Numbered from the stretch's first letter, positions 44,496 to 52,996 are shown. The stretch: DNA of 64,000 bases from Caballeronia choica (GCF_001544535.1 NZ_FCON02000014.1:1-64000), one strand, 5' to 3'. The notes: generated by a model not told the origin, from the letters alone. Numbers and translations are program-made.

Positions 44496-45158
44496 ATGAT
44501 CGGCAGTCTGATTTCGGACATCCTGTTCGGCTTCACCGGATTGATCAGCATCATCAATCCGCTGGGCGTCGCGTTCGTGTTTCTCGACCGCACGGAGGGC
44601 CTCACCACGGAAGAGCGCGACGCCCTCGCGAAGAAGGTGGCGATCAATTCGATGTGCGTGCTGCTGGTCGCGTTCTTTGCCGGCACGCCGATCCTGCATC
44701 TGTTCGGCATTTCGATGCAGGCGCTGCGCATCGGCGGCGGGCTTGCGGTGGCGGTCAGCGGCTGGCAGATGCTCAACGCGCCCGACGTCAGCACGAAGGA
44801 AGCGACCGTGCGCAACGTCGATGCCGACAACGCGATGTCGAAAGCCTTTTTCCCGCTGACCATTCCACTCACGACCGGCCCGGGCTCCATCGCCACGGCG
44901 ATTGCGCTCAACGCCAATCGCACGCACAAGCTGTCGGAATTCGTGGCGTCGGCGGTGGCATCGATTGCGATTTCGGCGCTGGTCGCCGGTGCTGTCTATT
45001 TGACGCTCAGCCACTCCGCGCGTTTTTCGCGCTATCTGGGCATCGATGGCACGAAGGTGGCGATGCGGATCTCGTCGTTCCTGCTGCTGTGCGTCGGCGT
45101 GCAGATCATGCTGACCGGAATCGGCGAATTCCTGGCGCCGATTGCGAGCGCGCGTTAG
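44496..45158 (+). CDS. MarC family (NAAT) integral membrane protein
   Basis: 220 residues with six membrane segments: ILFGFTGLISIINPLGVAFVFLDRT at the start, AINSMCVLLVAFFAGTPILHLFGIS, then SKAFFPLTIPLTTGPGSIATAIALNA, which is the repeated NP-type pore motif. MarC/YhgN/YchE proteins are not proven drug exporters, and their substrate is unknown. The ATG at 44496 has GAGGG seven bases upstream; longer frames lack coding character. Confidence 0.93.
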   Translation: MIGSLISDILFGFTGLISIINPLGVAFVFLDRTEGLTTEERDALAKKVAINSMCVLLVAFFAGTPILHLFGISMQALRIGGGLAVAVSGWQMLNAPDVSTKEATVRNVDADNAMSKAFFPLTIPLTTGPGSIATAIALNANRTHKLSEFVASAVASIAISALVAGAVYLTLSHSARFSRYLGIDGTKVAMRISSFLLLCVGVQIMLTGIGEFLAPIASAR

Positions 45159-45255
45159 CCATCGGGGGTTTCAGCGCGATCGTTCCGGCGTTCCGTCGTT
45201 TCGTCGTTCCGGGCTTCAGGTTATGCTCGCGGTTCAATCGACAGCGAGCGAACCC

Positions 45256-45624
45256 ATGGACGAAAACGGAATCCGCGAACTCGAAACGCGCCTGCAACAA
45301 GCAATGCTGGCATCCGACGTCGACGCGCTCGGCACGCTGCTCGCCGACGACCTGACTTTCGTCGATGCAACGGGCAAGGTCTGGACCAAAACGGACGACT
45401 TGAACGGGCATCGATACGGCGTTCAGCGCATCGAGCAACTCGACGTGGAAGAGCAGACGGTTCGCGTGTATGAGAAATGCGCCGTCACGGTGACGCGCGT
45501 CGCGTTGCGTGGCACGTTCGGCGGCGCGCCGTTCGCCGGCAGTCTCCGGTACACGCGCACGTGGTGTGAAACAGGCGGCGGCTGGCGGATCATCGCTGCG
45601 CAATGCAGCCTCGTTCCGTTCTGA
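45256..45624 (+). CDS. Nuclear transport factor 2-like (SnoaL/DUF4440) protein
   Basis: 122 residues. ENGIRELETRLQQAMLASDVDALGTLLADDLTFVDATGKVWTK is the cone-shaped NTF2 start, and VRVYEKCAVTVTRVALRGTF and YTRTWCETGGGWRIIAAQCS are the curved sheet strands. The fold hosts ketosteroid isomerases, cyclases and lyases; nothing specific can be concluded. The ATG at 45256 has a weak site; an ATG 33 bases upstream is also possible. Confidence 0.88.
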   Translation: MDENGIRELETRLQQAMLASDVDALGTLLADDLTFVDATGKVWTKTDDLNGHRYGVQRIEQLDVEEQTVRVYEKCAVTVTRVALRGTFGGAPFAGSLRYTRTWCETGGGWRIIAAQCSLVPF

Positions 45625-45630
45625 CTCCCT

Positions 45631-46845
45631 TCAAACGACATCTTCGGCAAAGAAGCGGCGGCGTGCCGCTTCGTCGCTGGGCGTCTCGGGGCCGAGGCCC
45701 TGCATGTCGGGCGCGCGGCCCGGGTCTTTCGCCAGGTTGGGGAAGACGTGCGCACGGCGCGCGTCGGCGGCAGGGCCAGTCTCGTACATCAGCAGCATGA
45801 GCCAGCTCTGCACGCGATGCAGCGCGCCGTAGTACGCATCGTGCTCGCGCGCGTACGCGTGGGCGGCCGCGTCCCAGTCATTCGTTGCCAGCAGGCGGTC
45901 GCGCAGCACGCGCACGTCGCGAAGCGTCAGCGCAAGGCCGCAGCCCCAGGCCGGATTGCTGGCTGCGGCAGCATCGCCGATCAGCACGACGCCGTCGCGA
46001 TACGGATGCTCGACCCACGTATCGGCGCCCGGATAGGCCGCAAGCGGACCGGCGGCTTCGGCTTTTTCGTACCACTCCCGCGGCGCACCCGTTTCGACGC
46101 ACGAGGTCACGAAGTCGCCGGCATGGCCGCTGCCGCTCATCGTGCGCGGCGTATTGGCCGACGAGTACACGAAATACGACCGAAAGCGCTGCTTGCCGAG
46201 CGGAAAGACCAGCGCCGCTCGTCCGACAGCCGGATTCTGGACGTACTGAACGGTATCGTCCGGCACGTACAGACCCTCGTGCAGAACGCCTGCGATCATC
46301 AGCGGATGCTGGTCGCGATCGACCGTGAAGCCCGCCGTCGCGCGCACTTTCGAGGCACGGCCATCGGCGCCGATCACGAGTCTCGCCGATATTCGCTCTT
46401 CGCCGTGCGCGCCGCGCATCCGCAAGTACGGCGGCGTGCCGGCTTCGACCGCGGTGATTTCGACGCCGCGCCGAACGTCTGCGCCGGCTGCCTCCGCGGA
46501 GTCGAGAAGCTGGCGCTGCATGGCGGGATGATAGAAGTCGAGGCACCCGTGGTGCCCCGGTGTGGTCGCAATCAGATCGCGGCAGTCGCGCGGCGCGCCG
46601 CCGAGATAGCGCTTCCAGTAGCGGACTTCGATCGCGCCGGCGCTATCGAGCAGGCCGTCGATGCCGAGCGCGGTGGCCTCGGGACGCCCCCAAGACAGCA
46701 TCCCTTCGCCGCGCACGCGATCCTTGAACGCGAGCGCGCGCTCGACGACGAGCGTGCGGATGCCGCTCCCGGCCAGCGCGCGCGCAAGCGTCGCGCCGGC
46801 CAGCCCTCCGCCGACGATGGCGACGTCATAGTCGGACGGTGTCAA
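45631..46845 (-). CDS. FAD-dependent monooxygenase
   Basis: 404 residues of the para-hydroxybenzoate hydroxylase class. The N-terminal YDVAIVGGGLAGATLARALAGSG is the FAD-binding GxGxxG motif, LVIGADGRASKVRATAG is the DG motif, and VVLIGDAAAASNPAWGCGLALTLRDVRVL is the GD motif. It hydroxylates or epoxidises an unknown substrate using NAD(P)H and oxygen. The start is TTG at 46845, which has AGGAG seven bases upstream; the longer open frame lacks a site. It converges on the NTF2-like gene with only six bases between stops. Confidence 0.9.
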   Translation of the reverse strand: MTPSDYDVAIVGGGLAGATLARALAGSGIRTLVVERALAFKDRVRGEGMLSWGRPEATALGIDGLLDSAGAIEVRYWKRYLGGAPRDCRDLIATTPGHHGCLDFYHPAMQRQLLDSAEAAGADVRRGVEITAVEAGTPPYLRMRGAHGEERISARLVIGADGRASKVRATAGFTVDRDQHPLMIAGVLHEGLYVPDDTVQYVQNPAVGRAALVFPLGKQRFRSYFVYSSANTPRTMSGSGHAGDFVTSCVETGAPREWYEKAEAAGPLAAYPGADTWVEHPYRDGVVLIGDAAAASNPAWGCGLALTLRDVRVLRDRLLATNDWDAAAHAYAREHDAYYGALHRVQSWLMLLMYETGPAADARRAHVFPNLAKDPGRAPDMQGLGPETPSDEAARRRFFAEDVV

Positions 46846-46934
46846 ACGGGCGCTCCTTTGCCTTCGCGGCAGGCAGGGGTCGCGCAATGCTATGCCGGAG
46901 CGTCTTAGCTATGCAATTACCGCGCAACGTGCAG

Positions 46935-48050
46935 CTAGGCCGACAGCAGCGATCCGGTGCGGAACGCCTTCGCGCCGGCGATGCGCGCCACCTCGAGTCC
47001 GGCCGTCGCAAAGCGCGTGATGTGCCGCGCGTACATCACGCCCGAGGTCGTGCAATTGAGCGTGGTCACGGTATCGGTGAGCGGATCGACGACATCGGCG
47101 ATCGCGTCACCCGCCTCGATGAACGCGCCGACCTTAGCGCGGAACACGAGCACGCCCGACACCGGCGCGACGATCGGCTCGGCGCCCGCGAGCGGCGTCG
47201 CGGGATGGGCGAGCGGCGGCATGGGCGCGGCGGGCGCATCGATCACGCCACGATGGATCAGGTAATTGACGATGCCCTGCGAGTCGGCGTCGGCTAATTC
47301 GTACGACACGTCATGCTGGCTGCGCAGTTCGACCGTCACCGAGATGCCGCCGTTCGGGATCGGGTAGCGCTCGCCGAACCGCGCGCGCAGGTCGGACCAG
47401 CAGAAACTGTGGATCTCGTCGAACGGATTGCCGACCGAGTTCAGAGCCAGCAGCGATGCCTTCGAGTCCAGGTAGCGCGCGAGCGGTTCGACTTCTTCCC
47501 AGATGTCCGGATTCGTGTACAGATGCAGCGCGGCGTCGAGGTCGCAATGCAGGTCGAGCACGACATCGGCGTCGTAAGATAGTTTTTGCAGCGCGAGGCG
47601 TTGCGATTCGAGTTCGGTATGCGGCGTCTGTTCGTCGAGCGCGTCAAGCATGGCGGCGCGCACGGCGAGCTTGTTCGCATCGACGTCGCCGGTCAGGCGC
47701 GCTTCGATGCGCGGCGCGACGAGCGCGGCGAGATCGTGGAAATTGCGGTTGAAATTGTGGCCGCTGTTCGCCTCGAAGCGGCCGAGCAACTGGCCGTGCA
47801 GGAGCTGGTTCAAGCCGATCGGATTCGGCACCGGCACGATGACCACTTCACCGCGCAGCTTCCCCGCCGCCTCGAACGCGGCGAGATGGCGGCGCAGGCG
47901 CCACGCGACGAGCATGCCGGGCAGTTCGTCCGCGTGCAGGGACGACTGGATATAAATCTTCTGGCCGCCGCCGGGACCGTAGTGAAAACTCGTGATGGCG
48001 CGGGCAGTGCCGAGCGTCGGTGAAATCAGGTTATGGCTTTTGGTCTGCAT
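46935..48050 (-). CDS. Succinylglutamate desuccinylase / aspartoacylase family protein
   Basis: 371 residues, a zinc-dependent M14-like amidohydrolase. IQSSLHADELPGMLVAWRL has the His-x-x-Glu zinc ligands, NRNFHDL and VVLDLHCDLDAALHLY carry the next ligand and substrate-binding residues, and VTVELRSQHDVSYE the catalytic Glu region. A C-terminal lipoyl/barrel-like domain follows (PIVAPVSGVLVFRAKVGAFIEAGDAIADVVDP). The family deacylates N-acyl amino acids. The gene downstream on the same strand is unrelated. The ATG at 48050 is preceded by GAAGA. Confidence 0.9.
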   Translation of the reverse strand: MQTKSHNLISPTLGTARAITSFHYGPGGGQKIYIQSSLHADELPGMLVAWRLRRHLAAFEAAGKLRGEVVIVPVPNPIGLNQLLHGQLLGRFEANSGHNFNRNFHDLAALVAPRIEARLTGDVDANKLAVRAAMLDALDEQTPHTELESQRLALQKLSYDADVVLDLHCDLDAALHLYTNPDIWEEVEPLARYLDSKASLLALNSVGNPFDEIHSFCWSDLRARFGERYPIPNGGISVTVELRSQHDVSYELADADSQGIVNYLIHRGVIDAPAAPMPPLAHPATPLAGAEPIVAPVSGVLVFRAKVGAFIEAGDAIADVVDPLTDTVTTLNCTTSGVMYARHITRFATAGLEVARIAGAKAFRTGSLLSA

Positions 48051-48212
48051 GGTCTTCGAGCGCACGACGAATGCATCCGGTCGCGCTTTGGATGGTTGCA
48101 AAGGGAAGTGGAGCGCGGCGAAGCCCGGGTGTCTCGGCCCGGCAGCGCGCGCTCCAGACGTTCGATCTTAGCCGAAAACGGCTGCGGCGAATCCTTGGAG
48201 AGCGCGCAGTCC

Positions 48213-48248
48213 AAACAAAACGGGCCCCGCGCAAAGCGCGGAGCCCGT
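48213..48248 (-). terminator. Strong rho-independent terminator of the basic-amino-acid binding protein gene
   Basis: ACGGGCCCCGCG (48220-48231) pairs with CGCGGAGCCCGT (48237-48248) around CAAAG, with a single mismatched step. On the minus strand the stem is followed by TTTTGTTTGG (48211-48220 region). It lies 48 bases after the binding-protein stop. Confidence 0.88.
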
Positions 48249-48295
48249 CGTGAAAGCTGCTTGCTGCGCGGCTTTCGGATCGCTTGCGGCGTGGC

Positions 48296-49090
48296 TTAGC
48301 TGCCGTACACGTCGAAGTCGAAGTACTTCTTCTCCAGCTTCTTGTACGTGCCGTCCTTGATGATGTCGGCGATTGCCTTGTCGATCTTCGACTTCAAGTC
48401 CGTATCTTCTTTGCGCAGGCCGATGCCGGCGCCGTTGCCGAGCGTCTTCGGATCGTCGATGTTCTTGCCGGCGTATTCGAAGCCCGCGCCGCGCGGCGTC
48501 TTCAGGAAGCCGATTTCAGCCTGCACCGCGTCCTGCAGCGCCGCGTCCAGACGGCCTGCGATCAGGTCGGCGTAGACCTGGTCCTGGTTCTGGTACGGCG
48601 TGACCTTCACGCCCTTGGGCGCCCAATAGGTCTTGGCGTAGGTTTCCTGAATCGTGCCTTGCTCCACGCCGACCGTCTTGCCCGCCAGGCTTTCCGGCGT
48701 CGGCTGGATGTTGCTGCCCTTCTTCGCGACGAGGCGCGTCGGGGTGTTGAAGAGCTTGCTCGAGAACGCGATCTGCTCGGCGCGTTGCGGCGTCATCGAC
48801 ATCGACGAGAGCACGCCGTCGAACTTCTTCGCCTTCAGTGCCGGGATCATGCCGTCGAAGTCGTTTTCGACCCACACGCACTTCGCCTTCAGGCGCGCGC
48901 AGATTTCGTTGCCGAGGTCGATGTCGAAGCCCACCAGCTTGCCGTCCGGTCCCTTCGATTCGAACGGCGGATAGCTAGCGTCGACGCCGAAGCGGATCGT
49001 GGAATAGTCCTTGGCCTGTGCGGCGGTGACGGCGGTAAGCGACGTGACTGCGATGAGGGACATCGTCAGGGCGGCAAGCAGTTTTTTCAC
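48296..49090 (-). CDS. Lysine/arginine/ornithine-type ABC substrate-binding protein
   Basis: 264 residues, periplasmic. The signal peptide is KKLLAALTMSLIAVTSLTAVTAAQA (ends at about 25). The mature protein begins YSTIRFGVDASYPPFESKGPDGKLVGFDIDLGNEICARL, with IPALKAKKFDGVLSSMSMTPQRAEQIAFS and GKTVGVEQGTIQETYA following, matching HisJ/ArgT binding proteins for basic amino acids. No permease or ATPase is adjacent. The GTG start at 49090 follows GGAG by about nine bases. Confidence 0.93.
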   Translation of the reverse strand: MKKLLAALTMSLIAVTSLTAVTAAQAKDYSTIRFGVDASYPPFESKGPDGKLVGFDIDLGNEICARLKAKCVWVENDFDGMIPALKAKKFDGVLSSMSMTPQRAEQIAFSSKLFNTPTRLVAKKGSNIQPTPESLAGKTVGVEQGTIQETYAKTYWAPKGVKVTPYQNQDQVYADLIAGRLDAALQDAVQAEIGFLKTPRGAGFEYAGKNIDDPKTLGNGAGIGLRKEDTDLKSKIDKAIADIIKDGTYKKLEKKYFDFDVYGS

Positions 49091-49338
49091 TGTTTTAAAC
49101 TCCAGAGGGTGGTCGATACATCCCGGCAGGTCTCTTTTCCGGGGCGGCGGCGCGAGTCGCACCGCACGGTTTTCTATTCCGCGGATCGTGTCCAGTCAGA
49201 ATCCGCAGCAGATTAACATCCCAAAATAGTTACGGAGTTAGTGAAAGCCCCGATGGCGGCTGATTAGAGTCAATCCTCGTGCGGGTTCGCAGAGCGCGCC
49301 TGGTGACATCGGACGATGAGTGCGTGATCCGGGCCGGC

Positions 49339-49364
49339 ACGAAAGTTCGACGTTCGACTTTCGT
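49339..49364. repeat. 8-bp stem-loop in the 49.1-49.7 kb gap
   Basis: ACGAAAGT (49339-49346) pairs with ACTTTCGT (49357-49364). The loop contains a repeated TTCGAC-type sequence. No gene is nearby on either side, so its role is unknown. Confidence 0.55.
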
Positions 49365-49504
49365 CAGGTGCTTGAAAGTAGACGCGATCCTTCGATGAGC
49401 TAGCAAGCGCTGCGCGAGATTCTGATTTCCCTGCATCCGATCGCCCGGTGCAGTCCCCTGGTTCGAGGCCGTGCGGCTCGCAACGTGAATCTCATCAGTT
49501 GTAC

Positions 49505-49540
49505 CCAAAGGCCTTGCGGCGTGAGCCGCAAGGCCTTTGG
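49505..49540. repeat. Perfect 16-bp stem with 4-base loop
   Basis: CCAAAGGCCTTGCGGC (49505-49520) is perfectly complementary to GCCGCAAGGCCTTTGG (49525-49540) around GTGA. It is followed on neither strand by a T-tract, so it is not a textbook terminator. It stands about 160 bases upstream of higB and about 415 bases from the nearest gene on the left. Confidence 0.75.
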
Positions 49541-49671
49541 TGCATCCGGGCGTATGCCATCCGGCTGAATTGCCCGTCTTTCATCGCCGGGCGATGCTCG
49601 AACTGGCGTTATGACCAGGACTTTCCCCAACGTCCCCACGACGCCGTCCATGAGTTGCGACAAAAAGCGAC

Positions 49672-49700
49672 TTGCGTTTGTATACCTGTTCGAGTATAAA
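49672..49700 (+). promoter_or_regulatory. higBA promoter with overlapping dyad
   Basis: TTGCGT (49672-49677) and TATAAA (49695-49700) are separated by 17 bases. TATAC (49681-49685) and GTATA (49694-49698) form an inverted pair inside it, a likely HigA operator. The -10 element ends only three bases before the higB ATG at 49704, so the transcript would be leaderless or nearly so. Confidence 0.65.
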
Positions 49701-49703
49701 TAC

Positions 49704-50081
49704 ATGCAGTCAGACGAAAAACCGCTCTTCTGGGTGGGCAGCAGCAAAAAGGATCTGTGCGCGCTTCCAGCGGAGGTGCGCCAGTTTTTCGGTCACGCGC
49801 TCGATGTCGCGCAACGCGGTAGTCACCATCAGGCGGCGAAAGTGTTGCGCAGTTTCGGCGGTGCGGGCGTGCTGGAGATCGTGGAGGACGACGCTGCGGG
49901 TACCTATCGCGCGGTCTATACGGTGCGGTATCGGGAAGCGGTATTTGTTCTGCACTGCTTCCAGAAGAAGAGCAAGTGCGGTATCGCCACGCCAAGCGAA
50001 GAGATGGACATCGTCCGGTCGCGGCTGAAAGTGGTGGAAATCTTGGCCAAGGAGCTACGAAGTGGAAAAACGTATCATTGA
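49704..50081 (+). CDS. higB: HigB-type toxin (phage Gp49-like, RelE/ParE superfamily)
   Basis: 125 residues. WVGSSKKDLCALPAEVRQFFGHALDVAQRG, then GAGVLEIVEDDAAGTYRAVYTVRY and FVLHCFQKKSKCGIATPSEEMDIVRSRLK match the Gp49-like HigB family, ribosome-dependent mRNA interferases. The toxin gene precedes the antitoxin, the hallmark of higBA. The antitoxin start overlaps its end by 20 bases. The ATG at 49704 fits family N-termini but has no ribosome-binding site, in line with the promoter placed immediately upstream. Confidence 0.92.
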   Translation: MQSDEKPLFWVGSSKKDLCALPAEVRQFFGHALDVAQRGSHHQAAKVLRSFGGAGVLEIVEDDAAGTYRAVYTVRYREAVFVLHCFQKKSKCGIATPSEEMDIVRSRLKVVEILAKELRSGKTYH

Positions 50082-50397
50082 TGGTGTGGAATTCGAAGTC
50101 GGTTCGGGTAACGTCTTCGCCGACCTCGGTCTGCCCGACGCCGAAAAGCTCAAGATCAAGTCCGGGCTCGTGTTCGAGATCGCAAAGGCCATTCGTCGGC
50201 TTGAGCTCACTCAGGAGCAGGCGGCTCGCCGCATGGGCATCCCGCAACCAAAGGTGTCCGGCCTGCTGCGCGGCGATTTCGCCAATCTTTCGGAACGCAA
50301 ACTGATGGATTGCCTGACGCGCCTCGGATACGACATCGAGATCACGGTGAAGCGGACCGCGGCCGAGACGGGCCATCTCGTGCTCGCCGTGGCCTGA
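50062..50397 (+). CDS. higA: HigA-type antitoxin, XRE family
   Basis: 111 residues. The N-terminal VFADLGLPDAEKLKIKSGLVFEIAKAIRRLELTQEQAARRMGIPQPKVSGLLRGDF contains a XRE helix-turn-helix (TQEQAARRMGIPQPKVSGLLRG). The C-terminal part, GYDIEITVKRT, likely pairs with the dimer. The GTG at 50062 overlaps higB and has AAGGAG eight bases upstream, so higA can be translated more efficiently than higB, as expected for the antitoxin. It probably represses its own promoter. Confidence 0.93.
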   Translation: MEKRIIDGVEFEVGSGNVFADLGLPDAEKLKIKSGLVFEIAKAIRRLELTQEQAARRMGIPQPKVSGLLRGDFANLSERKLMDCLTRLGYDIEITVKRTAAETGHLVLAVA

Positions 50398-50449
50398 GTT
50401 CGCCGCCGCTCGAATGTGGCTATCGGCCGCTGTCGGCTGCTGCTGGTGG

Positions 50450-50668
50450 CTACTGGTGGCTATCGAGCGTCTTGCCGGCTTGCCCGGCGCGATGCTTCGA
50501 CGTGTGGCTCTTGTGTTTCGCGGGCGCATGAGACGAGTGGGCGCCGGAGTGTTGTCCCGGCATGGAAGACGCGCCCTCCGCGAAGTGATACGTTTCCGCC
50601 CGGGCGGCCGTCGACAGTGCAGCCAACGCGCACAACGCCACGAAGGCCAGATATTTCGCCTGCTGCAT
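50450..50668 (-). CDS. Small secreted His/Ser/Lys-rich protein
   Basis: 72 residues. The signal peptide MQQAKYLAFVALCALAALSTAARA is cut before ETYHFAEG. The mature part is short, disordered and rich in His, Ser and Lys (HSGAHSSHAPAKHKSHTSKH), suggesting metal or surface binding, although nothing is proven. The ATG at 50668 has AGGAG eight bases upstream. It lies 68 bases downstream of the DHA2 efflux gene on the same strand and could be in its operon. Confidence 0.8.
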   Translation of the reverse strand: MQQAKYLAFVALCALAALSTAARAETYHFAEGASSMPGQHSGAHSSHAPAKHKSHTSKHRAGQAGKTLDSHQ

Positions 50669-50736
50669 CAGATTCTCCTGGGATCGGGGCTGCGAGCTTA
50701 CCTCAAGGCGCGCGAGGCTCGTGCCGAACGGTCGGC

Positions 50737-52242
50737 TCAACGCTTGCGCAGCGGCTGATCCTTCATGAACCACGCGAGCACGAACGCAATTAACACGACA
50801 CCCGCCGCGACCAGATAAACCGTGTGCATCGACGCTGCGAAGGCGTTCAGGTAATCGTCATGCAGCGCGGCCGGCAAGTGCTGGATGGCTTGCGGCCCAA
50901 GCGATCGCGGCAACTCGACGCCTGCTGGAATCGCCGCTTCGAGCCGCGAGCGCAGTCCGTTCGTGAAGATCGCGCCGAAGGCGGCGACGCCCACCGAGCC
51001 GCCAATCGAGCGAAACAGCGTCGCACCGGAGGTCGCCACGCCGATGAAGCGAAACTCCACGGCGTTCTGCACTGCGAGCACGAGCACCTGCATCACCATG
51101 CCGAGTCCCAGGCCGAGCACCGCCATGTAGGCGTACATGACGTGAATCGGCGTGGCGATCTGCAACGTGGAAAGCAGCAGCATCGCGCTGGCGACGAGCG
51201 CCGTGCCGGCGATCGGAAACAAGCGGTACTTGCCGATCTTGCTGATTACGCGCCCGCTCACGATCGACGAGAACAGCACGCCCGCCATCATCGGCGTGAT
51301 CTGCAAGCCGGCTTGCGACGGCGTCGAGCCCTTCACGACCTGCAGATAAAGCGGCAGGAAGGTGACCGAGCCGAACAGCGAAAAGCCGATGATGAATCCG
51401 ATCAGCCCGCTCAACACGAAGGTGCGCTCCTTGAATAGCGAGAGCGGCATGATCGGTTCGGCGGCGAGGCGTTCCTCATACACAAAACCCCCGATCGAGA
51501 TCAGCCCCAGCAGCAGCGTGCACCACAGTTGCGGCGAACTCCACGGCAACAGCGTGCCGCCCTGGCTCGTGAACAGGATGATGCAGGTGAGGGCGGAGGC
51601 GAGAAACGCCGCGCCCATATAGTCGATCTTGTGTTTGACGTGCGCCGTGTGCGGCTTGAACACGGCGCCGATCACGATGAGCGCGGCAATACCGAGCGGC
51701 ACGTTGATATAGAAGATCCAGCGCCACGACAAATGCTCGACGATAAACCCGCCGAGCAGCGGCCCGACCACCGTCGCGAGGCCGTACACGCCGCCGAACA
51801 GACCCTGGAACCGGCCGCGCTCGGCGGGCGGAATGACGTCGGCGATCGCGGCCATCGTGATGACCATCAGGCCGCCGCCGCCCAGGCCCTGCAACGCGCG
51901 CAACACGATCAGCTGCGTCATGTCCTGCGCTACGCCGCACAGGATCGAACCGGCGAGAAAAATCAGGATCGATGCCTGCAGCACGACCTTGCGGCCGAAC
52001 AGGTCGCCGAACTTGCCGTAGAGCGGCACGACGATCGTCGAAGTCAGCAGATATGACGTGACGACCCACGACAAGTTTTCAAGCCCGCCCAGTTCGCCGA
52101 CGATGGTCGGCAGCGCCGTCGACACAATGGTCTGGTCGAGCGCACCGAGCAACATGACGAGCAGGAGCGCCGTGAAGAGCAGGCGGATCGGCGGCCTTTC
52201 GGAAGCTTGCGCGGCGGCCGCGGTTTGGTGCAAAGCTGCCAT
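50737..52242 (-). CDS. DHA2 family MFS drug efflux transporter
   Basis: 501 residues with 14 membrane segments, the EmrB/QacA layout. LLFTALLLVMLLGALDQTIVSTALPTIVGEL begins segment 1 and motif D1, LYGKFGDLFGRKVVLQAS is motif A, LRALQGLGGGGLMVITMAAIADVI motif B, and GVYGLATVVGPLLGGFI motif C. It uses the proton gradient to export toxic compounds; no EmrA-type adaptor is adjacent. The ATG at 52242 starts MAALHQ. It is divergent from a TetR gene, with a shared 73-base promoter region carrying a dyad. Confidence 0.93.
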   Translation of the reverse strand: MAALHQTAAAAQASERPPIRLLFTALLLVMLLGALDQTIVSTALPTIVGELGGLENLSWVVTSYLLTSTIVVPLYGKFGDLFGRKVVLQASILIFLAGSILCGVAQDMTQLIVLRALQGLGGGGLMVITMAAIADVIPPAERGRFQGLFGGVYGLATVVGPLLGGFIVEHLSWRWIFYINVPLGIAALIVIGAVFKPHTAHVKHKIDYMGAAFLASALTCIILFTSQGGTLLPWSSPQLWCTLLLGLISIGGFVYEERLAAEPIMPLSLFKERTFVLSGLIGFIIGFSLFGSVTFLPLYLQVVKGSTPSQAGLQITPMMAGVLFSSIVSGRVISKIGKYRLFPIAGTALVASAMLLLSTLQIATPIHVMYAYMAVLGLGLGMVMQVLVLAVQNAVEFRFIGVATSGATLFRSIGGSVGVAAFGAIFTNGLRSRLEAAIPAGVELPRSLGPQAIQHLPAALHDDYLNAFAASMHTVYLVAAGVVLIAFVLAWFMKDQPLRKR

Positions 52243-52264
52243 TGCAGGGACTCGGTTGAAATTA

Positions 52265-52282
52265 ATTAACACGGAAGTTAAT
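52265..52282. promoter_or_regulatory. Dyad operator between the efflux pump and TetR genes
   Basis: ATTAAC (52265-52270) and GTTAAT (52277-52282) are perfect inverted arms six bases apart, in the 73-base space between divergent genes. This is the expected site for the adjacent TetR-type regulator to repress both promoters. Binding is inferred. Confidence 0.65.
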
Positions 52283-52315
52283 ATAGGCCAGGTATCTGAC
52301 AAGGTCAATGCGTCC

Positions 52316-52996
52316 ATGACAAAAGTTGTTACTGAAACTGACTTGGCAATCGCGCCGCCCGCCGCGCCGAAGAAGGCGGGCCGGCGCCCCGGCCGTCCGA
52401 CTGGCGCGCACGGCAGTGACGCGCGCGAGCAATTACTGGATGTCGCGCTCGGCATGTTCGCGCGGCAGGGCATCGTCGAGACGACGCTCGGGGCGATCGC
52501 GCGCGAGGCGGGCGTGACGCCGGCGATGGTCCACTATTACTTCAAGACACGCGACCAGTTGCTCGACGTGCTGATCGACGAGCGCTTCGGCCCGTTGCGG
52601 ACCGAACTCGGCCAGGCGTTCACCAGTTCGGACGAGCCGGCCGATGCCCTGCGCGCGTTCGCCGAAGCGCTGGTCGCAACGGTCGACAAGCATCCGTGGT
52701 TCGCGTCGCTCTGGGTCCGCGAAGTGATCAGCGAGGGCGGCTTGCTCCGGCTGCGCATCGCCGAGCGTTTCGGCGATGCCCACCGGAAGGCGACGATCGA
52801 ACGCATCGAAAAGTGGCAGAGGGAGGGCAAGCTGAACCCGGAACTGGAGCCGTCGCTGGTGTTCGTGTCGCTGTTCGGCCTGACGGTATTCCCGCTTGCC
52901 ACCTGGAAGTGGCGCGAAGGCGAACGCAAGCTGACGAGCGAGCAGATCGCGCGCCACGCTGTCGCGCTGCTCACGCACGGCGTCGGGCCTCGCTAA
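52316..52996 (+). CDS. TetR family transcriptional regulator
   Basis: 226 residues. After a basic N-terminal tail, AREQLLDVALGMFARQGIVETTLGAIAREAGVTPAMVHYYFKTRDQLLDVLID is the TetR helix-turn-helix (recognition helix VTPAMVHYYF). The remainder is the helical ligand-binding and dimer domain. Divergent placement beside a DHA2 pump implies that it represses the pump and itself, released by a drug-like ligand. The ATG at 52316 is used because the N-terminus upstream is unlike coding sequence. Confidence 0.93.
   Translation: MTKVVTETDLAIAPPAAPKKAGRRPGRPTGAHGSDAREQLLDVALGMFARQGIVETTLGAIAREAGVTPAMVHYYFKTRDQLLDVLIDERFGPLRTELGQAFTSSDEPADALRAFAEALVATVDKHPWFASLWVREVISEGGLLRLRIAERFGDAHRKATIERIEKWQREGKLNPELEPSLVFVSLFGLTVFPLATWKWREGERKLTSEQIARHAVALLTHGVGPR

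Larger units (their letters stand above)
49091..49703. other. 613-base intergenic region with two strong hairpins, no supported gene
   Basis: No frame has a ribosome-binding site or recognisable product. The region holds the binding-protein promoter on the right-to-left side, two hairpins at 49339-49364 and 49505-49540, and the higBA promoter at 49672-49700. A small RNA is possible but not shown. A GTTCGAG-containing stretch near 49460 resembles a tRNA T-loop but has no matching arms. Confidence 0.6.

Noticed and set aside
49445-49500. tRNA-like sequence (a GTTCGAG stretch near 49461)
   Set aside because: The flanking bases do not form T-, anticodon- and acceptor stems, so there is no cloverleaf.
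50416-50465. Direct repeat GTGGCTATCG in two copies 40 bases apart
   Set aside because: It lies at the low-complexity boundary between higA and the small secreted protein gene and shows no further structure.
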